NCBI RefSeq assembly: GCF_900182655.1
Contig: NZ_FXTC01000004.1
Coordinates: 1-64,000, forward strand
Direction of reading: 5' to 3'
Origin: Chryseobacterium rhizoplanae
Lineage (GTDB): Bacteria; Bacteroidota; Bacteroidia; Flavobacteriales; Weeksellaceae
Length of the DNA stretch: 64,000 bases
The notes beneath the pieces are model-generated. The model was given only the letters and a program-made list of their open reading frames with translations. It searched no databases and was not told the origin of the DNA. The translations under genes and the position numbers were made by a program. This document shows, one piece after another, positions 43,601 to 53,264 of this stretch; position 1 is the stretch's first letter, and each line of letters starts with the position of its first letter.

Positions 43601-45838
43601 TTACAGTTTAAATTCTAATTTCACATTAAAGAAACGTCCTGTAAGACGTACCGGAACAGGATACATATAATTACTGTTATAATCAGTGATCCATTGGTTC
43701 GCCACCGTGTTGTTGATGTTGAATGCGTTGAAAACCTGAACTCCTAATGTCAGCTCCTCAAAATTACCCCAGAATCCTGATCTCTTATTTTTTTCTTTCG
43801 GATCGATGAATACTTTTGTCAGTCCCAAATCTACTCTTTTATAAGAAGGAAGCGTCTGCTGATAATTATAAGCAGAACCAAAATCCGGTTGTCCGTTACT
43901 GTTAAATAGCACAGGAGCCCCCGTTGGCAATCCCATAGCATAGACCAAAGTAAGATTCACACGCATAGACGGAAAGCTTGGCATATAATCCTGGTAGAAC
44001 ATAGCAAATCTCAATCTCTGATCTGTAGGTCTCGGAATATCACCTTTTCCATCAATATTTTCGTATACTCTAGCATAACTCGCAGACAACCAAGAATCTA
44101 CACCAGGAACAAATTCTCCGAATAATCTTGTATCAATACCATACGCATATCCTTTGGAATTATTCTGCCCGGAATAACGGATTCTCACATTATCCATATA
44201 ATACGGAATCAGATTATCCATTTTCTTATAGTAAAGCTCTGTCGTAAGCTTAAATGGTCTGTCATACATCTGGAACTCATAATCATTGGCAAGAATCACC
44301 TGAATAGAGCGCTGTGACTTTATATTGGAGTTAAAATTACCGTCTAGATCTTTAATTTCTTTATAGAAAGGAGCCTGATAATAGATTCCCCCTGAAATTT
44401 TGAACAACATATCGCTGTCCCAATCAGGTTTTATGGCGAATTGAGCTCTTGGAGAGAATATCGTTTCTTTATTGAAACTCCAATTCGCTACACGTACTCC
44501 GGCATTTACAAACACTTTACTGGCTCCCCAGTAGAATTTCTGTGAATATTGTGCATATGCTGAAACTCTTGTAGGTTCAATATTATTCTGTCCTGCAATA
44601 TAATACGCCAGTTTAAGGTCACCGGTAGTTCCTGTTCTCGGATCGATAATTTCCGGTCTTGGAAGGCTGTATCCTGCGGAATCTACCAATTTCCATTCAT
44701 TGGTAAGATCTTTCAGATTTTCTTTTTCATATTTAAATCCAACCTCAAAATCAGTGTTGACATTGGGCGAAAATTTAGCTCTGAACTGGGTTCCGTATGT
44801 TCTTACAAATAAATCATTTCTTGCGTGTTCTATCTGTCCGCCAACATCGAAAGAGGTCACAGGCTGCTGTGTTACCGGATCAAACGTCTGAAGCTCATAT
44901 GCTGACTGAATGGTATAATATTCTCTTTCTCTGTTCTGATAGGCAAAAGCATCCAAGGTAAGCTTCCAGTTATCAGCTGGCTTATAATTCATGGAGAATG
45001 TCCCCATCATATTTTTATACTGGTCGTTTTCTTTACCCGCATATCCTATATTTACTGTAATAGGTTGCTGAAGACTTCCGAAAGTAACACTTTTTGCCTT
45101 AGGGATCATCTCGTAATCATTCTTGGAATAATATCCGATAAATGACATGGAGAATTTATCACTGACATGATAATTCAGATAAGACTGGAAATCCCAATAC
45201 GTTGGGTTAAAGTCCGTATCTTCCTTTAAGGTATTAAGAACAAGATTGGTGTTTCTGTATCTTCCCGAAAATAAGGCTGTAAATTTTTTATTTTTTGAAG
45301 CCAGACCTGTTGTCAATCTACCTCCAATTAAACTGGCCTCTCCTGAAACTTCAAATTTTTCAGGTTCACGGTAATAGATATTTAAAGCAGAAGACATTTT
45401 ATCACCATACTTGGCTTCAAATCCTCCTGCAGAGAAATTGACTGCAGAAACCATATCCGGATTGATGATACTCATCCCCTCCTGTTGTGAGTTTCTGATC
45501 AGGAAAGGTCTGTAGATCTCAATATCATTGATGTAGATAAGGTTTTCATCATAGTTTCCACCACGAACCATATATTGGGAAGACAGCTCGGTATTGGAGT
45601 TTACGGAAGGAAGTGTCTTAAGCAATCCTTCAATTCCACCGTTGATAGAAGCTACAGATTTTGCTTCTTTTGCTGAAATTCTCACATTGGTAAGGTCGTT
45701 TGTTCTTCCTGTTGCTTTTTTCTGGAAGACAACTTCCTCTATATCGGTTACTCTAGTGGTCGCTGTATCCTTTTTTCTTTGTTGGGAGAAAATAAGAAAC
45801 GGGACCATAAGGCTTAGCGGTAAAACTAGTTTTTTCAA
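43601..45838 (-). CDS. TonB-dependent outer-membrane receptor
   Basis: A 745-residue protein with a signal peptide (ending FLIFSQ), a plug domain (SVASINGGIEGLLKTLPSVNSNTELSSQYMVRGGNYDENLIYINDIEIYRPFL...) and a long beta-barrel ending in NVKLEFKL with the usual terminal aromatic. There is no SusD partner and no N-terminal carboxypeptidase-like domain, so it is not a Sus-type polysaccharide importer. It probably imports a siderophore, cobalamin or metal complex; the ligand cannot be assigned. Confidence 0.9.
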   Translation of the reverse strand: MKKLVLPLSLMVPFLIFSQQRKKDTATTRVTDIEEVVFQKKATGRTNDLTNVRISAKEAKSVASINGGIEGLLKTLPSVNSNTELSSQYMVRGGNYDENLIYINDIEIYRPFLIRNSQQEGMSIINPDMVSAVNFSAGGFEAKYGDKMSSALNIYYREPEKFEVSGEASLIGGRLTTGLASKNKKFTALFSGRYRNTNLVLNTLKEDTDFNPTYWDFQSYLNYHVSDKFSMSFIGYYSKNDYEMIPKAKSVTFGSLQQPITVNIGYAGKENDQYKNMMGTFSMNYKPADNWKLTLDAFAYQNREREYYTIQSAYELQTFDPVTQQPVTSFDVGGQIEHARNDLFVRTYGTQFRAKFSPNVNTDFEVGFKYEKENLKDLTNEWKLVDSAGYSLPRPEIIDPRTGTTGDLKLAYYIAGQNNIEPTRVSAYAQYSQKFYWGASKVFVNAGVRVANWSFNKETIFSPRAQFAIKPDWDSDMLFKISGGIYYQAPFYKEIKDLDGNFNSNIKSQRSIQVILANDYEFQMYDRPFKLTTELYYKKMDNLIPYYMDNVRIRYSGQNNSKGYAYGIDTRLFGEFVPGVDSWLSASYARVYENIDGKGDIPRPTDQRLRFAMFYQDYMPSFPSMRVNLTLVYAMGLPTGAPVLFNSNGQPDFGSAYNYQQTLPSYKRVDLGLTKVFIDPKEKNKRSGFWGNFEELTLGVQVFNAFNINNTVANQWITDYNSNYMYPVPVRLTGRFFNVKLEFKL

Positions 45839-45881
45839 AAGAAATGTTTTAGAATTTCTAAAATTAATGTTTTTTTAACAA

Positions 45882-46691
45882 TTACAAAATCGATTCTCTA
45901 ATTCTTGTCAATTTTTGTAACAAATCTTCTAATAAATCTAATCTTAACATGTTGGCGCCATCAGATAAAGCGGTTTCCGGTGTAGGATGTGTTTCAATGA
46001 AAATTCCGTCTGCTCCTACTGCAATTCCAGCTTTAGCAACAGTTTCAATAAGATCCGGTCTTCCACCTGTAACCCCTGAATTCTGGTTAGGCTGCTGCAG
46101 AGAGTGTGTAACATCTAAAATAACCGGAGCATATTCTCTCATGGTAGGAATTCCTCTGTAATCCACGATAAGGTCTGTATATCCGAAAGAATTTCCTCTT
46201 TCAATAATCGCTACTTTCTGGTTATCAGAATCTGTTACTTTCTGAACGGCAAACTTCATTGCTTCCGGTGAAAGGAACTGTCCTTTTTTAAGGGTAACAC
46301 ATTTTCCTGTTTTCGCAGCTGCGATTAATAAATCAGTCTGACGAACAAGGAATGCCGGAATCTGCAGAACATCTACATATTGTGCTGCCAGCGCGGCATG
46401 CTCATTTTCATGAATGTCCGTTGTTGTAGGAATATTGAAGGTTTCTCCTACCTTTTTAAGGATTTCAAGAGATTTTTCTTCACCAATGGTTGTGAAAGAG
46501 TCTACACGGCTTCTGTTAGCCTTTTTGAAACTCCCTTTGAAAATATATGGAATATTATATTTATCTGTGATATTGATTACTTTTTCAGCAATTCTCAATG
46601 CCATATCTTCCCCTTCAATAATACAAGGTCCGGCAATAAGGAAAAAGTTTTTTGAATCTTTGTGCGAAATATTATCTAAATACTGAATCAT
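45882..46691 (-). CDS. kdsA: 3-deoxy-8-phosphooctulonate synthase (KdsA)
   Basis: A 269-residue DAHP/KDO-8-P synthase-family enzyme. LIAGPCIIEG, FKGSFKKANRSRVDSF, TTDIHE and the C-terminal IETHPTPETALSDG are family motifs. It condenses arabinose-5-phosphate with phosphoenolpyruvate to give KDO-8-phosphate, the precursor of lipopolysaccharide inner core. Its start codon lies in AT-rich sequence 128 bases from the REP cluster. Confidence 0.95.
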   Translation of the reverse strand: MIQYLDNISHKDSKNFFLIAGPCIIEGEDMALRIAEKVINITDKYNIPYIFKGSFKKANRSRVDSFTTIGEEKSLEILKKVGETFNIPTTTDIHENEHAALAAQYVDVLQIPAFLVRQTDLLIAAAKTGKCVTLKKGQFLSPEAMKFAVQKVTDSDNQKVAIIERGNSFGYTDLIVDYRGIPTMREYAPVILDVTHSLQQPNQNSGVTGGRPDLIETVAKAGIAVGADGIFIETHPTPETALSDGANMLRLDLLEDLLQKLTRIRESIL

Positions 46692-46818
46692 TTTGTTGTA
46701 ATTAAAAAGTTCAGTAAAAATACTGAGAAAGTTTCACAAATGGAAATTATTTGGTTGCTTTAACAGGCTATGGTTGCAATAGTTTTTAACTCTTTTGGAT
46801 TTTTGATTATGAATGATA

Positions 46819-47332
46819 GGTGCTTCGACAGGCTCAGCATGACAACTCTGATACTAGCTGTTTTTATTAACGTGTACCTTACAATAGACAATATGATAAT
46901 CAAAAGAATCTTGAATTTCTGGTTATGAATTGACAGATGCTTCGACAGGCTCAGCATGACAACTCTAATACTAGCTGTTTTTAAATAAATGAATCAGACG
47001 ATAGACATATGGTAATCAAAAGAATTTTGAATTTCTGGTTATAAATTGATGGATGCTTCGACAGGCTCAGCATGACAACTCTAATACTAACTGCTTTATT
47101 TAGCAAATCAGTCTTTACGGGCTTTGCCGAGTAATAAAGTATAAAATAAGGTTAATTTTTAGCGATGTCATGCTGAGCTTGTCGAAGCATTTATAAAACA
47201 CTCAATAACATTGCAATCAATAGCTTATGATTGTTTTATTCAAAAAATGAATATTTCATGGGCTTTGCTGAATGATAATGTCATTATAAACAAGGTTAAT
47301 TATAGCGGTGTCATGCTGAGCTTGTCTAAGCA
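46819..47332. repeat. REP-like cluster: three direct and two inverted copies
   Basis: The core TGCTTCGACAGGCTCAGCAT followed by GAC lies at 46821-46843, 46938-46960 and 47054-47076 (periods 117 and 116), each followed by AACTCTGATACTAGCTG-like sequence. Reverse copies (GTCATGCTGAGCTTGTCG...) lie at 47167-47189 and 47310-47332. The two sets can pair into long stems. This fills the gene-free stretch 46692-47347 between kdsA and the DUF1697 gene. Not a CRISPR: units are long and repeats face both ways. Confidence 0.9.
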
Positions 47333-47347
47333 TCCGCAATAATTTAT

Positions 47348-47872
47348 TTAGAATTTCTTCAAAATCTTCTCAAATGTATTCACATTCCTGCTGGTCAACT
47401 GATCTTTAAGGCTTTTTTTACCCAACACCTTTCCGAAGGTAGAATCCAACGTGTTCCCTTTCGGGACCTGCCAATAAAATATATCATTGATAATCTCAGC
47501 CTTTTCGCCTTCTGCCCGGGCTGCTTTTTGAAACTCCTCCATCAAAACTTTTTCAACGCCTGGAATTCCAACAAAACTATAAATATGGAAGTTTTCATTC
47601 TTCTCAAAAGGAATACTCTTCCAGAAAACCTCTGTCTCTGCCTGAGATTTTACAAACAGAAAAGCTTCATACGAAAAATGTTCTGACATCGCTTTTTCAA
47701 GGACGGTCTTTAGCTCTTCCACACTTTTATCTGAAGAAAACACAATATTTCCGGAAGCCAGTATTGAACTCACGTCTTTCATGCCGGCATCTTTAAAAAC
47801 CTGGCAGACATCAGCCATTTTCATATTGGTTCCTTTTACATTGACGCCACGGAGAAAAGCACAGTATTTCAT
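47348..47872 (-). CDS. DUF1697 family protein
   Basis: A 174-residue soluble protein with the family's opening KYCAFLRGVNVKGTNMKMADV, SILASGNIVFSS and closing LTSRNVNTFEKILKKF. Its function is not established. It stands alone between the REP cluster and the GT-C gene. Confidence 0.88.
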   Translation of the reverse strand: MKYCAFLRGVNVKGTNMKMADVCQVFKDAGMKDVSSILASGNIVFSSDKSVEELKTVLEKAMSEHFSYEAFLFVKSQAETEVFWKSIPFEKNENFHIYSFVGIPGVEKVLMEEFQKAARAEGEKAEIINDIFYWQVPKGNTLDSTFGKVLGKKSLKDQLTSRNVNTFEKILKKF

Positions 47873-47974
47873 TTTTTTGGGATTGGGTATTAGATACTAG
47901 GTTGCAGGTTGTAAGTTTGAGGGTTTGAGAGTTTGAGGGTAAAAAGTTACGAGGACTCCTTATTTTTCAATCTT

Positions 47975-49468
47975 TTAATCAACCCTAATGTACAAATTAT
48001 AGTCCGTTCCGGAAGGTTTCAGATGGTAAATTTTTTCTAAAATCTTATTATCACTTTTCAGATGATCTTTTACCCTGAATTCCTTCAAAAGTCTATAATG
48101 GGTTTGATAATAGTATGAATTCGCATTGTTTCCTTCGTATAGATTTTGGTACGAAAGAAGATATTTCGGTTTTCTTGTTTTTACGGTATTGATCCAGTAG
48201 TTTACTTTATCTTTCTTAATCTCTTCCTGAATCTGTTTATCAACCAATCCAACCTCATCAATTGTTTTTAATCCTGAAAAGTAAGGAACATAACCAGCGG
48301 GTTCCAGTAAGATCCATTGGTTTTTATCTCTTTCATATTGGTTTAAAAAGGTTCCGATTGTTCTGCGGTAGTTCCACTCTCCGTTTCCTGTTGCAATACA
48401 GTGAACAGTCTGGAAGACAAGCATCGGGAAAATATAAAATACAACAAGTAATGACAGCCATAAATTTCTCTTCTCTTTCTGCTCTAATACAAAAATAAGA
48501 ACCGGAACAAAGAGTAAAAGCTGCGGCACCCAGTAATACCAGTCGAACAAGCTCTTTTGAGAAATAAAAATTATTTGTTTTACCCATCCGAAAATAAAGA
48601 TCATCCATAAGAAATAGTTTCTCTGTTCTCTTTGTCTGATCAGATAAATAAAGCAAAGCAATTCAAAGGTCAGCACTACGACCGTTATCGGATTAAAATC
48701 TCCCGGAAGTTTCAGCATTCCCCAAAAGTTTCCAAAACTCTTAAAAAAGTAGCCGATATGCTGCTGGATCGTAAAGTTCTCACTGTAAAGAAGCTTTTTG
48801 GCTGTAATCGTATTGTTAACCAACTCGCCAAAGTAAAACCAGTTGAAAGCAAACGTTGATAAAACACCCAGAATGCCTCCAAAAATGTAATTCCATCTGA
48901 TTTTTCTGTTCCAGAAGATATCTACCAGAAATACAATTCCCAGGAATATTACCGTATCAATTCTTGTAAACATTATTAAAATGGGAAGAAGTGTCAGCAC
49001 CCATTTTTTTCCTTTATGAAAACCATAATACAGCAATGCCATCTCGAGGAAAAACAGGATTCCGTACTCCATTCCGAGAATTGATATTTTAATGGCTGGT
49101 GGTAAAATACCGATCAAAAATATAAAGATTGCTTTATGCCACGGGTTTTTAAGAACCAAATGGGAAAGCAGTAAAGTTCCTATTATAAACAGTGTGGAAT
49201 TAAAAATCAAAAGAGGCTCAATAAAGTTTTCTTTTCCAAAAACAAGATTGAAAATATATGATACAAACACATAAAAATGGGTGGTAGAAGCAGAGATTTT
49301 AGTATCTCCATTGAAGCCAATCACACCATAATCCAAAAGATTCTGGGCTACTCTCCAGGTAATAAATGCATCTTCCTGAATGTAGTGCGTCAATAAAAAA
49401 AGTAGTTTAAAAAGAACCGTAACAATTACGGCATAGATTGGGAATTTGCTATTTTGTGTTTCAGCCAT
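47975..49468 (-). CDS. GT-C-type membrane glycosyltransferase
   Basis: A 497-residue protein with about ten to eleven membrane segments. Soon after the first lies QEDAFITWRVAQNLLDYG, the acidic loop motif of GT-C enzymes that use lipid-linked sugars (compare DDAFISFRYARNL-type motifs). A soluble C-terminal domain follows (about 360-497). It would transfer a sugar to an envelope glycan at the periplasmic face. It is transcribed toward the REP cluster, 87 bases downstream of a terminator of the next gene. Acceptor unknown. Confidence 0.75.
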   Translation of the reverse strand: MAETQNSKFPIYAVIVTVLFKLLFLLTHYIQEDAFITWRVAQNLLDYGVIGFNGDTKISASTTHFYVFVSYIFNLVFGKENFIEPLLIFNSTLFIIGTLLLSHLVLKNPWHKAIFIFLIGILPPAIKISILGMEYGILFFLEMALLYYGFHKGKKWVLTLLPILIMFTRIDTVIFLGIVFLVDIFWNRKIRWNYIFGGILGVLSTFAFNWFYFGELVNNTITAKKLLYSENFTIQQHIGYFFKSFGNFWGMLKLPGDFNPITVVVLTFELLCFIYLIRQREQRNYFLWMIFIFGWVKQIIFISQKSLFDWYYWVPQLLLFVPVLIFVLEQKEKRNLWLSLLVVFYIFPMLVFQTVHCIATGNGEWNYRRTIGTFLNQYERDKNQWILLEPAGYVPYFSGLKTIDEVGLVDKQIQEEIKKDKVNYWINTVKTRKPKYLLSYQNLYEGNNANSYYYQTHYRLLKEFRVKDHLKSDNKILEKIYHLKPSGTDYNLYIRVD

Positions 49469-49524
49469 TATGTATTTTTACTTTCACAAATATAGCCTTA
49501 ATATTCAGGAATCCCAATAATAAA

Positions 49525-49550
49525 AAAACGGGACCGAAGTCCCGTTTTAA
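49525..49550 (-). terminator. Terminator of the GT117 gene
   Basis: AAAACGGGAC (49525-49534) pairs with GTCCCGTTTT (49539-49548); the A-run at the left is the T tract on the minus strand. It lies 8 bases past the gene's stop. Confidence 0.85.
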
Positions 49551-49555
49551 GTATT

Positions 49556-52500
49556 TTATTTAGTTGCTTTGATAATCGCAGTAGTAATCTGATTTTCTTT
49601 TTCTTTTGAATAAGTAGAATCATAAGGTTCCATGACATCAAATAAATACTGATAGAATGGCGTGATCTGCTGTACATTTTCAGACTCTTTCATCGCCTTA
49701 TCTCTGCCCATCTCCTGAAGATCTTTAACAAATACATTGAACTTCTTATCAATAGGCTCAATAGATTTTACCAGATAAGCATACGCTTTTTCTTTCTGTC
49801 CGATCTTAGTGTAAGCATCCGTTACAGCAGCTACTACAAGAGAATATTCCATAGGTTTTGTTCTCATTTGTCTTCTCAGGTAGCTTTGGTCTGCTTTGGA
49901 AAGGCTTAAATAATAATCGTATTCTTCAAAGATTCCTTTTTTAAGAACCTCAGCAAGTTGAAGGCCTTTCTGCTCCTGTCCTGCAATGATGTATCCTGAT
50001 ACAATTGAGCTTAATGAACGAGGGTCGTTATATTTCTCAGCAGGAATTTCTTTGGCTGCAAGATCCAGAATTTCTAAAGCTTTAGCTTTTTGTCCGTTTA
50101 ATGCAAGTGCCGCTGCAGCTCTGCTCGCTGACATTCTGTAGCTGATGATATTGGAAGTAGCCGTTTCATCAAAGTGAGCATTTAAGTTTTTGAAGTTCCC
50201 CCATCTGAAGTTTTTCACCACATTATAAAGAGAATTCGCATCTACTCTTCCCATATCGCCATCAGCCGTCGGAGGCGTTTGGATAGGGATTAATCTGTAA
50301 CTGAATCCGTCAAACTGAAGGTAATCGTTAAGATAGAAAATGTTTTCACTGTCATAAATACCTCCTGATGAGAAGTTGATAGGACGTTTCCAGTCGAAGT
50401 TCGCTAAAAGATCCATCAAAATCAGGTTATTCTTATACAATGTATTTCCTTTGTAAGTAATCATAATCTGATTGGCTACATTCGGAAGATCTTCTTTGTT
50501 GATGATTCCTGCTTTTAAAGCATTTTCTTTATTGACAGGAAGAATGAATTTGTTTACCGGAAGGATATTGTATTTTTCAAATTTCTCTTCCCCGAAGTAC
50601 ATTTTCAATAATTCGTCTTTTTCAGGAGATTTGAATTTAATGAATTCAATGGCTTGTTTCAATGTTAAAGAATCCTGAGTAAGATATTTTCTGAAAGACT
50701 GGAATTCTGTTTCCGGTGCTCCCTGTTCTTTCAACATAGAGAAAACACCTTCCCAATCTTCTTTCTTCATCATATAGATCTGGTCATTTACACCATCTCT
50801 GTAATCTTCGTGGGTCAGCTGGCTAGGGATTCCCATAGCGTTGTAAGTTCTTCTCTTGATCTGATCAAGGTTCCAGGGCGTTGAAGCAAGGGTAAAGTTT
50901 ACTACCTTCACATCATCTCTGAATCTTTCTGTCTCCTGAATTGCCCAAACCGGATAAGTATCGTTATCTCCGTAAACGAAAAGGATATCGTCTTTCGGTA
51001 ATGATTTTAAAACTGAATATGCATAATCGTAAGCGGTATATCTGTTGCTTCTGTCATGAACATTGTAGTTCTGGAAGCCCATCATGAAAGGAACTCCTAA
51101 TAAAACCACACCTAGAGCAATGTTTGCTCCATTTGACTTTATTTTAGACTGCAGGAACCATAGAATTGCTCCTGCTCCCATACCAATCCATATTGCAAAT
51201 GCGTAGAATGAGCCTACCATTGCGTAATCTCTTTCTCTCGGTTCAAAAGGTTTTACCCCTGTATAGAAAATAATTCCTACACTTGTTAATATAAATAAAG
51301 ATAACAGTGCATAGAATCTTCCGAAGTCCCTGTTTAACTGGAAAAAGAATCCAATAAGACCTAAAATTAACGGAAGGAAGAAGAATTTTACCGTACTTTC
51401 ATTTTTGAATTTAGCAGGCAGTTTATCCTGGTTTCCTACATTTACATTATCTATAAAAGGAATACCGGAAATCCAGTTCCCTTTTGTACTTTCCATATTT
51501 CCTTCAAGGTCGTTCTGTCTTCCTACGTAGTTCCACATCAGGTATCTTACGAAGTAATATCCGTTCTGGAAAGAAATGAAATACTCCATATTCTGAAGGA
51601 ATGAAGGCTTCTGAACATTGATAAGGTTATAAGGTTTTACTTTCAGATAATCTGCAGCAGTGATTGACTTGTCTTCATATTTTGCTCTCAGCTCATCAAA
51701 AATCTGCTTAGCCTGTGGGTTATCTGCCACATCTTCATTTCCATAATTGAATGTAAAATCAGGAGCTCCATACATTGAAATATAGTTAGCCATTACATCT
51801 TTATCCTCGTTAAACATTCTAGGCATTAAGCTTACCTGAGATTTGTTGAAGACATAATTGAAACGGTCTCCTGTCTTTCTGTATGTTCCGGTTTTCTCGT
51901 CTTTTTCATAGATCTCACCGGTTTTTTGGGTCTTAAAGCTTCCGTCTTCATTCTTTTCAATTCCGTTAGCATCAAGGAATGCTGTATAGTTCTGTCCGTA
52001 GATCGTAGGCCAGTCACCATACTGCTCTCTGTTATAATAATCCAGCATACCAATTGCAGTATCAGGATCATTAAGATTCATTGGCGGATTAGCATTGGCT
52101 CTGATAGGAATAACCATCCAGCAAGAGAACCCAATCATCATGAAAACCACAGATAATGCAGCAGTCTGATAGATGTTTTTCTTTGCTTTTCTTGCATATT
52201 TGATTAAGAAATAACAGATTGCTACCATTAAAACAAAAGCGGCAATTGTTCCGGAATGGAAAGGAAGTCCAAGACCATTCACAAAGAAAATCTCAAGTCT
52301 TCCGAACATCGTCATAATCAAAGGGAAGATAATTTTGAAAACAATAATCAAAATCCCCAGCGTAATAAGGTTAGCCCAGATAAAGTTTTTCCAGGTAAAC
52401 TTATAGTTTCTTGCATAATATACCAGACATACTGCAGGAATTGCCAGCATACCCATCATATGCACCCCTACAGAAAGTCCTAAAACGAAGAAAATAAGAA

Positions 52501-53041
52501 TAATCCATCTTTCACTGTCTCCCGCTTTGTACTCATTCTCCCATTTGGTGATTAACCAGACCAAAAGCGCGATAAACATAGAAGCCATAGAGTAAACCTC
52601 TCCTTCTACTGCAGAGAACCAGAATGTATCTGAGAAGGTAAAGCAAAGTGCTCCTACTGCTCCTGCAAATAAAATAGAGATTTCCTGATGTTTTGTAATT
52701 TCTTCAAAATCTTTGTTCAGAAGTCTTCTCACAAAATGTGTGATCGTCCAGAACAAAAATAAAATAGTCAGCGCACTGAACAATGCAGACATCGCGTTGA
52801 TTACGATGGAATAATTTTCGCCTTTCCCTAATGCAAAAATGGCTGCCACGGCACCCACTATCTGGAATAAAGCTGCTCCGGGAGCATGCGTTACTTCAAG
52901 TTTTACTGCAGAAGAAATGTACTCGCCACAATCCCAAAAACTGAAATTGGGTTCTATGGTGGACAAGTACGTGAAAAACGCAATGACGAAAATCACCCAT
53001 CCTAAAACGGTGTTCCATTGCCTAAAAGTCCAATTTTTCAT
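49556..53041 (-). CDS. GT117 (DUF2723) membrane protein, probable O-glycosyltransferase
   Basis: An 1161-residue protein. The start (WNTVLGWVIFVIAFFTYLSTIEPNFSFWDCGEYISSAVKLEVTHAPGAALF) is the GT117/DUF2723 signature with an acidic CGEY/WDCGE catalytic loop; about eleven to twelve membrane segments follow, then a large soluble C-terminal region with TPR-like repeats (about 950-1120). Animal homologue TMEM260 adds mannose to proteins. In Bacteroidota it is linked to the general protein O-glycosylation or another envelope glycan. It stands alone. Confidence 0.85.
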   Translation of the reverse strand: MKNWTFRQWNTVLGWVIFVIAFFTYLSTIEPNFSFWDCGEYISSAVKLEVTHAPGAALFQIVGAVAAIFALGKGENYSIVINAMSALFSALTILFLFWTITHFVRRLLNKDFEEITKHQEISILFAGAVGALCFTFSDTFWFSAVEGEVYSMASMFIALLVWLITKWENEYKAGDSERWIILIFFVLGLSVGVHMMGMLAIPAVCLVYYARNYKFTWKNFIWANLITLGILIIVFKIIFPLIMTMFGRLEIFFVNGLGLPFHSGTIAAFVLMVAICYFLIKYARKAKKNIYQTAALSVVFMMIGFSCWMVIPIRANANPPMNLNDPDTAIGMLDYYNREQYGDWPTIYGQNYTAFLDANGIEKNEDGSFKTQKTGEIYEKDEKTGTYRKTGDRFNYVFNKSQVSLMPRMFNEDKDVMANYISMYGAPDFTFNYGNEDVADNPQAKQIFDELRAKYEDKSITAADYLKVKPYNLINVQKPSFLQNMEYFISFQNGYYFVRYLMWNYVGRQNDLEGNMESTKGNWISGIPFIDNVNVGNQDKLPAKFKNESTVKFFFLPLILGLIGFFFQLNRDFGRFYALLSLFILTSVGIIFYTGVKPFEPRERDYAMVGSFYAFAIWIGMGAGAILWFLQSKIKSNGANIALGVVLLGVPFMMGFQNYNVHDRSNRYTAYDYAYSVLKSLPKDDILFVYGDNDTYPVWAIQETERFRDDVKVVNFTLASTPWNLDQIKRRTYNAMGIPSQLTHEDYRDGVNDQIYMMKKEDWEGVFSMLKEQGAPETEFQSFRKYLTQDSLTLKQAIEFIKFKSPEKDELLKMYFGEEKFEKYNILPVNKFILPVNKENALKAGIINKEDLPNVANQIMITYKGNTLYKNNLILMDLLANFDWKRPINFSSGGIYDSENIFYLNDYLQFDGFSYRLIPIQTPPTADGDMGRVDANSLYNVVKNFRWGNFKNLNAHFDETATSNIISYRMSASRAAAALALNGQKAKALEILDLAAKEIPAEKYNDPRSLSSIVSGYIIAGQEQKGLQLAEVLKKGIFEEYDYYLSLSKADQSYLRRQMRTKPMEYSLVVAAVTDAYTKIGQKEKAYAYLVKSIEPIDKKFNVFVKDLQEMGRDKAMKESENVQQITPFYQYLFDVMEPYDSTYSKEKENQITTAIIKATK

Positions 53042-53226
53042 AGTATTAAATCAATTATGCGAAAATAAGGCTTTTATCTTATTTTATGCGGGTTTTAACA
53101 AAATTTAAAAATTTTGGCGTAGTATTTGCGATTATAGACGTGTCAAAACTGTAAATACGAAAATAACTTTTTACAAAACTATGCCCTAGAAATCAAACAA
53201 AAGTTTAGTAATTATTTATTTTTTTG

Positions 53227-53234
53227 TATTTTTG
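53227..53234 (+). promoter_or_regulatory. -7 element of the cysteate synthase gene
   Basis: TATTTTTG matches TAnnTTTG, 31 bases before the ATG at 53265; only a weak TTTAG element stands at the -33 distance. Confidence 0.5.
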
Positions 53235-53264
53235 CAGTCAGATTTTTATTGAAAATAACAAATA

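Noticed and set aside
46819-47332. CRISPR array
   Set aside because: Repeat period of 116-117 bases with copies in both orientations and conserved spacers; no cas genes.
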